Positions 6,955 through 12,819 of a DNA stretch of 12,819 nucleotides are shown here, piece by piece; within the stretch, counting starts at the first letter, position 1; the number at the start of each line of letters is the position of its first letter. Position numbers and translations under genes: made by a program. Where the stretch lies: contig JAZUBN010000158.1 in NCBI GenBank assembly GCA_045638565.1, positions 1 through 12,819 on the forward strand, read 5' to 3'. The stretch is from SIG471 sp045638565 (GTDB lineage: Bacteria > Bacillota > Clostridia > Oscillospirales > Butyricicoccaceae). The notes under the pieces are model-generated. The model was not told the origin of the DNA, made no database searches, and worked only from the letters and a program-made list of their open reading frames with translations.

Positions 6955-7168
6955 GTATTTTATATGGTAAAAATACCTGCAGAATATGTTGTCCGGAGTT
7001 GATGAAAAGAGGCGGATTTATGCCATGAAAATGTAAAAGTGTAGTTTGTTTAACAAAAAATTATTAAACCTACTTAACGAATGGGTATAAATTAGTGCAG
7101 TTTATATAGAAAACTCGAATAAAATGTGTTTATTTTTTACGAAGTGTGGACTGAATGAACAAAAACTA
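6955..7168. other. AT-rich gene-free stretch upstream of the peptide-binding protein
   Basis: No reading frame of note and no RNA gene was recognised. A short inverted repeat GTTTAA/TTAAAC with a 10-base spacer (7048-7069) and several TTAAC words occur. A TATAAA at 7086-7091 lacks a good -35. The region could hold further regulatory sites for the highly expressed gene downstream. Confidence 0.4.
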
Positions 7169-7198
7169 TTGACTTTGATAGGGATGTTTGTGTATAAT
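7169..7198 (+). promoter_or_regulatory. Promoter of the peptide-binding lipoprotein gene
   Basis: TTGACT (7169-7174), an 18-base spacer and TATAAT (7193-7198) with an extended-10 TG just before it. This predicts a start near 7205 and a leader of about 53 bases. Confidence 0.8.
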
Positions 7199-7207
7199 AG
7201 TCACAAG

Positions 7208-7230
7208 GTTGTTAATGAAATATTAACAAC
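7208..7230. promoter_or_regulatory. Perfect 9-bp inverted repeat in the leader
   Basis: GTTGTTAAT (7208-7216) and ATTAACAAC (7222-7230) are exact reverse complements separated by GAAAT. It begins almost at the predicted transcript start. It could be an operator, or a hairpin at the 5' end that stabilises the message. The arms resemble Rex half-sites, but the spacing is too wide (see the rejected list). Confidence 0.65.
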
Positions 7231-7257
7231 TCAAAAAACTATAGAGAGGTAAAAACT

Positions 7258-8841
7258 ATGAAGAGATTTATTTCTTTGACACTCGCACTCGTCATGATGC
7301 TCGCTATGTTTGCCGGCTGTTCCGAAAAGGAAACAACTACAACAGCTGCTCCAGCAGGCGACACAACAACTGCTGCTTCTAATGAACCTGTAGCAGAAGG
7401 CAAGAAGCGCACAGATCTCGTTATCTGTAATACTGCTGACGTCGTAACACTCGACCCACCAGAATCCACAGATACATACTCCAACACAGTTATCAATATG
7501 GTATTCGATACTCTTATTGACCTCGACGCAGACTCCCAGTACATTCCTGGTCTCGCAGAATCCTGGGAAATCAGCGACGACTCCAAGACAATCGTGTTTA
7601 AGATCCGTGAAGGCGTTAAGTTCCACAACGGCGAAACACTCACACCAACAGACGTTAAGTTCTCCCTTGACCGTGCAAAGTACGACATTCCACAGTCCAA
7701 GGCAATGCTCGAATCCGTTGAAGAAATCCTTTGTGATGACGAAGCAATGACAGTTACACTTAAGATGATCGAACCATCTGCTGCTATTCTCGTTAACCTC
7801 ACAGAAGGTGCTATGCATATCCAGAACAAGAAGTTCGTTGAAGAACATCCAGACGATATCAACCAGCACGCTTGCGGCACAGGCCCAATGATGCTCGAAG
7901 AATGGAAGATCAACGACTACGTAATGCTTAAGCGCTTTGATGAACACTGGGCAGGCACACCTGTTACAACATCCATCAAGATCCGCGTTATCCCAGAACC
8001 AACATCCCGTACAATCGCTCTCGAAGCTGGTGAAATTGACTGGCTCGCAGGTGTTAACTCCATCGACATCGCTCGAGTAATGGAAAACGAAAACCTTACA
8101 ACTATGGAAGTTCCTGGTTCCTCCATCGTTTACATCTCCCCTAACCAGAATAAGGAACCTTGGAACAACAAGCTCGTTCGTCAGGCTCTCCATCACGCAT
8201 GTGATAAGGACACAATGATCGAAGTTGTTTACGAAGGCTATGCTCTCCCAGGCGAATCCCCATTCCCTAACATTATGCCTTTCTGGAAGTCCAACCCAGT
8301 TCCATTCGATCTCGAAAAGGCAAAGGCTCTCCTTGCTGAAGCTGGCTACCCAGACGGTCTCGGCAGAACAGTTGAACTCGGCGTATCTTCCGACGAACGT
8401 AACAGAATGGCTCAGATTTTCCAGTCTGACTGTGCAAAGATCGGTATCGACATTAAGATCGAACTCATGGAATTCGGCGCACTCATGGAACACTGCGATG
8501 GTAATCAGGACCTCATCATGCTCGGCTGGGGCCATGCTACTAACCAGGATAGAACAATGAGAATGAACTTCCACTCCTCCACAATCGGTCCTAACGGTAA
8601 CCGTTCATGGTGCAACAACCCTGAAATCGACAGACTCATCGATGCAGGTGCAGTTGAAATGGATCAGGAAAAGCGCGAAGCTATTTACCACGAACTCCAG
8701 GATCTCATGGCAGACGAAACTCCTTGGATCCCAATCATGCAGCAGATCACAGTTTACGGCATGAATAAGAACCTCAGAGACGTTGAATGGTACAAGCGTG
8801 GCGGCGGTTACTACTGCAACGCATACGTTATCGAAGAATAA
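7258..8841 (+). CDS. Family 5 extracellular solute-binding lipoprotein (peptide/nickel type)
   Basis: The 527-residue protein captures oligopeptides or similar ligands outside the membrane for an ABC importer. Residues 1-20 are a lipoprotein signal (KR, hydrophobic core, AMFAG) ending at lipidation Cys21. A Thr/Ala-rich linker to about residue 48 lifts the binding domain off the membrane. The family 5 signature is clear at about 100-136: AESWEIS, IVFKIREGVKFHNGETLTP and DVKFSLDRA. FDLEKAKALLAEAGYPDG and a C-terminal DETPWIPI also fit the family. The ATG follows AGAGAGG by eight bases. By eye, codon use is strongly biased (Glu nearly always GAA, Leu mostly CTC, Pro mostly CCA), unlike the MATE genes, which suggests high expression. 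The gene stands alone between its promoter and terminator, so the permease and ATPase partners must be elsewhere. The ligand is unknown. Confidence 0.95.
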   Translation: MKRFISLTLALVMMLAMFAGCSEKETTTTAAPAGDTTTAASNEPVAEGKKRTDLVICNTADVVTLDPPESTDTYSNTVINMVFDTLIDLDADSQYIPGLAESWEISDDSKTIVFKIREGVKFHNGETLTPTDVKFSLDRAKYDIPQSKAMLESVEEILCDDEAMTVTLKMIEPSAAILVNLTEGAMHIQNKKFVEEHPDDINQHACGTGPMMLEEWKINDYVMLKRFDEHWAGTPVTTSIKIRVIPEPTSRTIALEAGEIDWLAGVNSIDIARVMENENLTTMEVPGSSIVYISPNQNKEPWNNKLVRQALHHACDKDTMIEVVYEGYALPGESPFPNIMPFWKSNPVPFDLEKAKALLAEAGYPDGLGRTVELGVSSDERNRMAQIFQSDCAKIGIDIKIELMEFGALMEHCDGNQDLIMLGWGHATNQDRTMRMNFHSSTIGPNGNRSWCNNPEIDRLIDAGAVEMDQEKREAIYHELQDLMADETPWIPIMQQITVYGMNKNLRDVEWYKRGGGYYCNAYVIEE

Positions 8842-8889
8842 TTCGTAGCTTATTCGACTAACTCAAAAATTAACTGAATAATCAGTTTC

Positions 8890-8920
8890 AGAACGGGTGC
8901 ATTACGCACCCGTTCTTTTT
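8890..8920 (+). terminator. Strong rho-independent terminator
   Basis: A perfect 11-bp stem, AGAACGGGTGC (8890-8900) with GCACCCGTTCT (8906-8916), around ATTAC and followed by T residues. It shows that the binding-protein gene ends its transcript here. Confidence 0.95.
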
Positions 8921-8961
8921 GCAGAAAAATATTTTTATTTTTTGAAAAACTTTGTCCCATT

Positions 8962-8990
8962 TTGCCATGCAGAATTGTCTTATATATAGA
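8962..8990 (+). promoter_or_regulatory. Possible promoter before the small membrane proteins
   Basis: TTGCCA (8962-8967), 17 bases, TATAGA (8985-8990) is a moderate match. A short stem, TCGCAAA/TTTGCGA (8999-9025), follows. The surroundings are AT-rich, so other placements are possible. Confidence 0.4.
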
Positions 8991-9031
8991 AAGATGTATC
9001 GCAAACAATCTCCCTCGTTTTGCGAAAATTG

Positions 9032-9063
9032 TGTAGGGGACGGCATTTATGACGTCCCGAAAA
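9032..9063. repeat. GTAGGGG hairpin repeat, copy 1
   Basis: After GTAGG (9033), GGGACGGCAT pairs with ATGACGTCCC around TT, with one mismatch, and is followed by CCGAAAAA. It lies directly upstream of the ribosome site of the first small membrane protein. Four related units occur between 9032 and 9585. Confidence 0.7.
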
Positions 9064-9079
9064 AAGAAAGGACACCATT

Positions 9080-9484
9080 ATGAAACGGAAAATACTTATA
9101 ACTGTCGGGGCAATAGTCATATTGGCATCATTATTTGCCGCATTCAACTGGAATCCTCGCCTCGTACCGCAGAAGAAAACCTACCCCGAAGGCACACAGA
9201 CTGTAACAGCCGTGTGGAAAGGCATATCCCTTTTCGGCAAATTCCACGGCAATCCGTTCACTTTGGAAAGACTGGAAAAGGGCGAGTGGGTAAATGTGGA
9301 TGAAACGGGCGGCATCGCCTTTGAATTACCTGCCTACAGCCTTTTTCACGGCAAGAAATCTGACTATCACATCGGCATTTATGCTAAAAATATCACAGCA
9401 GGACAGTATCGCATTGTGACAGATATGTATAGCTTCAAAACGGGTGAAAAAACCACAATGTACTGCGAATTTGAAATTAAGTAG
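9080..9484 (+). CDS. Small membrane-anchored protein with a bacterial Ig-like domain (tentative)
   Basis: The 134-residue protein has a basic N-terminus (MKRK) and one hydrophobic helix at about residues 5-23, then an extracytoplasmic domain. The pattern TVTAVWKGIS, GNPFTLERLEKGEWVNVD, LPAYSL, YHIGIYAKNITAGQYRIVTD and a final MYCEFEIK is a beta-sandwich rhythm. It resembles the Ig-like domains of small Clostridia proteins (Big_14-type, from memory, not a search). In such domains the middle segment describes a two-strand hairpin ending in AGxYRI. No catalytic residues are apparent. AAAGGA lies upstream of the ATG. The TAG stop codon falls inside the next hairpin repeat. It may form a unit with the following small membrane protein. 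Function is unknown. Confidence 0.75.
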   Translation: MKRKILITVGAIVILASLFAAFNWNPRLVPQKKTYPEGTQTVTAVWKGISLFGKFHGNPFTLERLEKGEWVNVDETGGIAFELPAYSLFHGKKSDYHIGIYAKNITAGQYRIVTDMYSFKTGEKTTMYCEFEIK

Positions 9485-9512
9485 GAGATGGCGTTTACGG
9501 CGCACCGAAAAA
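9481..9512. repeat. GTAGGGG hairpin repeat, copy 2 (degenerate, contains a stop codon)
   Basis: Aligned without gaps to copy 1 over 32 bases from GTAGG to CGAAAAA, 25 bases agree. One stem pair is changed on both sides (A-T to G-C), while other changes break the stem. Bases 9482-9484 are the stop codon of the preceding gene. Confidence 0.6.
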
Positions 9513-9543
9513 TGTAGGGGAGGCGCTTGCCCCTCCCGTAAAG
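9513..9543. repeat. GTAGGGG hairpin repeat, copy 3
   Basis: TGTAGGGGAGGCGC, TT, then GCCCCTCCCGTAAAG: the stem is GGGAGG-GC with one C-C mismatch and a TT loop. It has the same layout as copy 1, with a different stem sequence that still pairs. Confidence 0.7.
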
Positions 9544-9553
9544 TGAACAGTCA

Positions 9554-9585
9554 TGTAGGGGCGACCATCGGTCGTCCGTAAGCAA
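9554..9585. repeat. GTAGGGG hairpin repeat, copy 4
   Basis: TGTAGGGGCGACC, ATC, then GGTCGTCCGTAAG: an eight-base stem with one mismatch. It ends a few bases before the ribosome site of the next gene. Confidence 0.7.
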
Positions 9586-9602
9586 CAGAAAGGAGCATCG
9601 TG

Positions 9603-10037
9603 GTGAGGAAATATCTTTTTTTGGCGGCGACAGTTATTATCGTGCTGATAATATTCTTCCGTCCGGCGGGGTTTATCAACACGAAAGGTGATGGCAGGAT
9701 TGATATTGACTTTGAAAAAGCAGAAATATCTGCTGTTATTGTTGAGAAAACAGGTGAAATTGAATATTCCGAACGAAAAATCGATATTCCTGACAACATG
9801 ATTGAATTGATAAAAAGTCTTGAGCCCGTCCGTTATGTTGAGTCAATGGGGCTTGGTGAATATTATAAAATATCGTTGAAAGACAGCGAAAATCGCTTTG
9901 AAGTAATGTTCTATATCGCCCAAAATGGTATAAGTGAAACTGCTGCCGTGAGAAAGCTTGATGAAGAGGGCAATGCCGAATGGCTGTGGGAAAGCAAAAT
10001 CACCGATATGTATAATTTGAATGAAATATTAAAATAA
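9603..10037 (+). CDS. Small membrane-anchored protein of unknown function
   Basis: I do not recognise this family. The protein has about 144 residues. It begins V/M-R-K-Y-L-F-L, giving a short basic start and one hydrophobic helix at about residues 3-19 (FLAATVIIVLIIFF), then a soluble domain of about 120 residues that should lie outside the membrane. The domain is charged and mixed alpha/beta in appearance (GRIDIDFEKAEISAVIVEKT, then GLGEYYKISLKDSENRFEVMFYIA and a final WLWESKITDMYNLNEIL). Two GTG codons stand in tandem at 9600 and 9603. AGGAG ends at 9595, leaving 4 bases to the first and 7 to the second, so 9603 is the better start. It follows a similarly built small protein, and only hairpin repeats lie between them. 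No cysteine or catalytic motif is seen. Confidence 0.8.
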   Translation: MRKYLFLAATVIIVLIIFFRPAGFINTKGDGRIDIDFEKAEISAVIVEKTGEIEYSERKIDIPDNMIELIKSLEPVRYVESMGLGEYYKISLKDSENRFEVMFYIAQNGISETAAVRKLDEEGNAEWLWESKITDMYNLNEILK

Positions 10038-10067
10038 AAAAGACCACCCGTACGGATGGTCTTTTTT
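10036..10067. terminator. Bidirectional rho-independent terminator between convergent genes
   Basis: AAAAAAGACCA (10036-10046) pairs with TGGTCTTTTTT (10057-10067), and the inner CCG/CGG extends the stem. The A-run on one side and T-run on the other let it work in both directions, ending the small membrane-protein gene and the leftward flavoenzyme gene. Confidence 0.93.
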
Positions 10068-10080
10068 ATTGCATATGTAA

Positions 10081-11772
10081 TTATTCGATAACGATGCCGC
10101 AAGGGTGGACAGGTCTTTCGTCAAAGACGAGGTCTGTTGTGATGGAAGAATAGAGACCGTAGCCGCCTGCGAGATTGTAGCAGTCATATCCGTACTGTTC
10201 GAGCATTCTTGCTGCAACATAGCTGCGGAGACCGCTCTGGCAGATGAGGAATACAGGCTTACTCTTATCAACCATTGGGATGGAAAGGCGGAGCTCGTCA
10301 ACTGGGATGTGGATAGCGCCATCGATTGTGCCTCTTTCGTTTTCAGCGAGAGTACGTACATCGAGGAATGTAACCTTATCCTTTGGAATGGATGGAACAT
10401 CGTGCCAGTGGTACTGCTTTACAAGACCGTCCATGATGTTTTCAGCCATGAAGCCAGCCATGTTTACAGGGTCCTTAGCGGAGGAGAATGGTGGTGCATA
10501 GCAGAGTTCGAGCTCAGCGAGGTCGGAGACTGTCATGCCTGCGCGGATAGCTGTTGCGATAACGTCGCAGCGCTTGTCGATGCCTTCAAAGCCGACAACC
10601 TGTGCGCCGAGCACCTTGCCGTTTTCTGTATTGAAAATAAGCTTGATGCGGATGTTGCCTGCGCCTGGGTAGTAACCTGCGTGACCGCCGCCGAATGTGT
10701 AAACCTTTTCGTAAGGAATGCCTGCAGCCTGAGCGCCTGCTTCGTTGATACCTGTTGTAGCAACTGTCATATCAAGAATCTTGAGGACAGCGGAGCCCTG
10801 TGTACCCTTGAATGTTTCGTCCATACCGCAGATGTTCGCTGCAGCGATTCTACCCTGCTTGTTAGCAGGACCTGCGAGAGGAATGAAGCCCTTTTCGCCT
10901 GTTACGAAGTTTGTGATTTCAACAGCATCACCAACTGCGTAGATGTTTTCGTCGCTTGTGACCATATGATCGTTTACAACGATGGAGCCGCGCTTGTTAA
11001 CTTCAAGACCTGCCTGAACAGCAAGCTTGGAGTCTGGGCGTACGCCGACAGACATAATAACCATATCTGCAACAACAGGACCCTTGTCTGTGTTTACGCA
11101 GATGGAGTTTTCAAGAGCTTCAAAGCCTTCAACCTTAGTCTTGAGCATAAGGTTGATGTTGTTCTTCTGAACATAGTGGTGAACATCACAAGCCATATCA
11201 TAGTCAAGTGGAGCGATGAGATGATCCTGCATTTCGATGATTGTAACGGCGAGACCTGCGTTTCTGAGGTTTTCAGCCATTTCAACGCCGATATAGCCGC
11301 CGCCTACAACAACTGCGGAGAGAGGGAAGGAGTTTTCCATGAACTCCTTGATTTTATATGTATCAGGAATGTTGCGGAGTGTGAAGATTCTTTCGTTGTC
11401 AATGCCTGGGAGCGGAGGACGGATTGGGTCTGCACCAGGGGAAAGAATGAGCTTGTCATAGCTTTCTTCAAATTCTTCGCCTGTCTTTACATTCTTTACA
11501 GTAACAGTCTTTGCTTCCTTATTGATGCCGATAACTTCGGAGAATGTACGAACGTCGATGTTGAATCTGTTCTTGAAGCTCTGTGGTGTCTGGAGTGTGA
11601 GAGATTTCTTGTTTGTGATTTCGCCGCCGATATAGTATGGCAAGCCACAGTTTGCATATGAGATGTATTCGCCTCTTTCGAAGATGATAATCTCAGCATG
11701 TTCATTGAGTCTGCGGAGTCTTGCTGCTGCACTTGCGCCGCCTGCAACGCCGCCAACGATTACAACTTTCAT
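10081..11772 (-). CDS. CoA-disulfide reductase / NADH oxidase-type flavoenzyme with C-terminal rhodanese domain
   Basis: The 563-residue cytoplasmic protein joins a pyridine nucleotide-disulfide oxidoreductase to a rhodanese domain, the architecture called CoADR-RHD. The FAD-binding start is VVIVGGVAGGASAAARLRR (residues 3-21). The single active-site cysteine is Cys42 in SYANCGLPYYIGG. The NAD(P)H-binding loop is VVVGGGYIGVEMAENL (154-169), the second FAD motif is IYAVGDA (277-283), and LCYAPPFSSAKDPVN (423-437) is the dimer-interface signature of the CoA-reducing branch. Residues about 463-555 are rhodanese with nucleophile Cys511 in CQSGLRS. The family reduces CoA disulfides or persulfides, polysulfide or oxygen with NAD(P)H, so a role in thiol redox balance or sulfane sulfur use is likely. 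The start is backed by GGAGG. It is divergent from the HD-domain gene. Which substrate is physiological cannot be told. Confidence 0.93.
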   Translation of the reverse strand: MKVVIVGGVAGGASAAARLRRLNEHAEIIIFERGEYISYANCGLPYYIGGEITNKKSLTLQTPQSFKNRFNIDVRTFSEVIGINKEAKTVTVKNVKTGEEFEESYDKLILSPGADPIRPPLPGIDNERIFTLRNIPDTYKIKEFMENSFPLSAVVVGGGYIGVEMAENLRNAGLAVTIIEMQDHLIAPLDYDMACDVHHYVQKNNINLMLKTKVEGFEALENSICVNTDKGPVVADMVIMSVGVRPDSKLAVQAGLEVNKRGSIVVNDHMVTSDENIYAVGDAVEITNFVTGEKGFIPLAGPANKQGRIAAANICGMDETFKGTQGSAVLKILDMTVATTGINEAGAQAAGIPYEKVYTFGGGHAGYYPGAGNIRIKLIFNTENGKVLGAQVVGFEGIDKRCDVIATAIRAGMTVSDLAELELCYAPPFSSAKDPVNMAGFMAENIMDGLVKQYHWHDVPSIPKDKVTFLDVRTLAENERGTIDGAIHIPVDELRLSIPMVDKSKPVFLICQSGLRSYVAARMLEQYGYDCYNLAGGYGLYSSITTDLVFDERPVHPCGIVIE

Positions 11773-11819
11773 GATTTTTCCTCCATATTTTATAAATCAT
11801 AATTTTCCTATAAATATAT

Positions 11820-11848
11820 ATTATATGTTTTTTCTCAACAAATCAATA
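11820..11848 (-). promoter_or_regulatory. Possible promoter of the flavoenzyme gene
   Basis: On the minus strand TATAAT (11825-11820) is a good -10. The best -35 candidates, TATTGA at 17-base or TTGATT at 15-base spacing, are poor. The 153-base divergent region is very AT-rich, so the position is uncertain. Confidence 0.4.
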
Positions 11849-11863
11849 TTTTTCACAAAATAT

Positions 11864-11892
11864 TTTACATATTGTCCATTATTTGTTATAAT
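11864..11892 (+). promoter_or_regulatory. Promoter of the HD-domain gene
   Basis: TTTACA (11864-11869), 17 bases, TATAAT (11887-11892). GGAGG at 11914-11918 precedes the ATG by seven bases. Confidence 0.8.
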
Positions 11893-11925
11893 ATAACCAT
11901 TAAGAAAAATTATGGAGGAATTATT

Positions 11926-12486
11926 ATGTCTTACATCCCAACAGTCGAACAGGCTAAGGAAATTCTCATGCAGTTCAATAAGGAACCATTCCACATCTCC
12001 CACGGTGAAATCGTATCGGGTGTTCTCGGTGAAATCGCAAAGAAGCACGATGCTGAAAATGTTGAATACTGGAAGGTGGTCGGTATGCTCCACGATATCG
12101 ACTATGAACTTTATCCTGAACAGCACTGCATCAAGAGCCAGGAAATGATGCGTGAGCTTGATATCGACGAAGGTATCATCAGAAGCACAGCAAGTCATTG
12201 TTTCGGTCTCCACGAAGGCTGCGACATTGAACCAACTCACATTATGGAAAAGTATCTCTTTGCAACAGATGAACTTACAGGCCTTATCGGCGCAGCTGCA
12301 AGAATGAGACCAAGCAAGTCCTGTCAGGATATGGAGCTCAAGAGCGTTATGAAGAAGTTCAAAACTCCTGCGTTTGCAGCGGGTTGCTCCCGTGATGTCA
12401 TCGCAAGAGGCGCAGAAATGCTCGGCATCACAGTTGATGAACTTTGTCAGATCACTCTCGATGCAATGAAGGCTCTCGGCTTATAA
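11926..12486 (+). CDS. HD-domain metal-dependent phosphohydrolase-like protein
   Basis: The 186-residue soluble protein belongs to the HD superfamily, whose members bind one or two metal ions and usually hydrolyse phosphate esters such as nucleotides. The expected residues are in order: His26 in HISHGEIV, the His56-Asp57 pair in VGMLHDIDY, additional His67 and His91, and Asp115 in FATDELTGLI. The distances suit a compact stand-alone HD domain. The start is the ATG at 11926 with GGAGG; an in-frame upstream ATG at 11872 lies before the -10 and is not credible. Codon use shows the same strong bias as the peptide-binding gene (mostly GAA for Glu), hinting at good expression. It diverges from the CoADR-type gene and could share control with it. 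The substrate is unknown. Confidence 0.88.
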   Translation: MSYIPTVEQAKEILMQFNKEPFHISHGEIVSGVLGEIAKKHDAENVEYWKVVGMLHDIDYELYPEQHCIKSQEMMRELDIDEGIIRSTASHCFGLHEGCDIEPTHIMEKYLFATDELTGLIGAAARMRPSKSCQDMELKSVMKKFKTPAFAAGCSRDVIARGAEMLGITVDELCQITLDAMKALGL

Positions 12487-12497
12487 TACGATAATAC

Positions 12498-12529
12498 TGC
12501 AGGGGTTGATAAAAGCATCCGCCCCTGCA
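12498..12529 (+). terminator. Hairpin after the HD-domain gene, related to the GTAGGGG repeats
   Basis: TGCAGGGG (12498-12505) pairs perfectly with CCCCTGCA (12522-12529), with an inner GAT/ATC. There is no T-run afterward, so it is a doubtful terminator. The AGGGG and GCCCCT arms recall the hairpins near 9500, and it may be another copy of that type of element. Confidence 0.5.
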
Positions 12530-12569
12530 ATGTCACATAAGCAATTAAAAAAGAGGTGTTATATAACAA

Positions 12570-12819
12570 ATGCACGAACATCTTGAAAAGAACTATAAAC
12601 TGAATATTACCGGCAGCCTTATGGGTGCCTTCGTTGTGGCTGTGGCAAACTATCTTGCCACATATCTCAAGGCGCTTGGCGGCGGCGACTATCACTTCGC
12701 TATGCTCAATGCAATGCCGTCCATGGTGGCTGTTATCGCCCTTATTCCGGGCGCTGTCATTATCGACAGTACAAAAAATAAGCTGAAAACCACACTCCTC
12801 ATCTGCTTCGGCTCGAGAG
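12570..12819 (+). CDS. Major facilitator superfamily transporter, N-terminal part (runs off window)
   Basis: Only 83 codons are present. The ATG at 12570 is preceded by AAGAGGTG 11 bases away, a slightly long spacing with no closer start. The reading begins MHEHLEKNYKLNITGSLMGA and continues through one hydrophobic helix (FVVAVANYL), a polar turn LGGGDYHFAMLNAMP, a second helix (MVAVIALIPGAVIID) and a basic loop STKNKLKT. This is the pattern of the first two helices and the helix 2-3 loop of MFS carriers in Clostridia, where GASDFQIGLLNALP-like turns are common (from memory). The substrate and the remaining helices are outside the window. Confidence 0.75.
   Translation, partial: MHEHLEKNYKLNITGSLMGAFVVAVANYLATYLKALGGGDYHFAMLNAMPSMVAVIALIPGAVIIDSTKNKLKTTLLICFGSR

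Noticed and set aside
7208..7230. Rex redox-repressor operator
   Set aside because: The arms TTGTTAA and TTAACAA look like Clostridia Rex half-sites, but they are 7 bases apart whereas the known operator has 4, which puts the half-sites on a different helical phase.
7231..8574. Long minus-strand open frame of 447 codons opposite the peptide-binding gene
   Set aside because: It is Cys/Val/His-rich with no family features. It is an antisense by-product of the biased GAA, CTC and CCA codons in the real gene.
9481..9585. Small CRISPR-like array
   Set aside because: The repeated units differ in sequence, each is a self-contained hairpin, spacing is irregular (33 and 41 bases), there are no true spacers and no cas genes.
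10105..11661. Long plus-strand open frame of 518 codons opposite the flavoenzyme gene
   Set aside because: It is rich in Cys, lacks any recognisable domain or ribosome site, and lies wholly antisense to a gene with clear FAD, NAD and rhodanese motifs. Codon bias of the real gene removes stops on the other strand.

Overview
The window looks like a chromosomal segment of a Gram-positive anaerobe, most likely Bacillota, class Clostridia. The evidence is strong AGGAGG-type ribosome sites, Clostridia-like promoters, MepA-type MATE pumps, a Thr-rich-linker lipoprotein, intermediate GC with AT-rich intergenic DNA, and small hairpin repeats between genes. I see no phage, transposase, CRISPR, rRNA or tRNA genes. 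It is mostly ordinary transport, redox and cell-wall content. The interest lies in one unusual domain fusion, several unexplained palindromes in promoters, and a cluster of hairpin repeats.

Left part, minus strand (130-4427): a MATE efflux gene, an amidase fused to a C-terminal GNAT acetyltransferase domain, and murI (glutamate racemase) read leftward in that order. A good promoter (TTGCAT-17-TATAAT) precedes the MATE gene, and its -10 lies inside a 22-bp near-perfect palindrome. A GTCAT-ended imperfect inverted repeat fills the amidase-murI gap.

Centre, plus strand (4536-6960): a MarR-family regulator and a second MATE pump, an arrangement like mepR-mepA. A 14-bp near-palindrome with half-site AATAGCA sits over the marR promoter and again over the likely MATE promoter, so the regulator probably represses both. 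A short DtxR-family metal-type regulator follows with its own promoter and terminator.

Right-centre (6961-10067): a strongly expressed-looking, monocistronic family 5 peptide-binding lipoprotein with no permease genes beside it. It has a 9-bp perfect inverted repeat in its leader and a strong terminator. Two small membrane-anchored proteins follow, one resembling a bacterial Ig-like domain and one unrecognised. They are preceded by and separated by four copies of a GTAGGGG hairpin element. A bidirectional terminator ends this stretch.

Right end (10081-12819): a CoA-disulfide-reductase/NADH-oxidase-type flavoenzyme with a C-terminal rhodanese domain, on the minus strand, diverges from an HD-domain protein. 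The start of a major facilitator transporter then runs off the edge.
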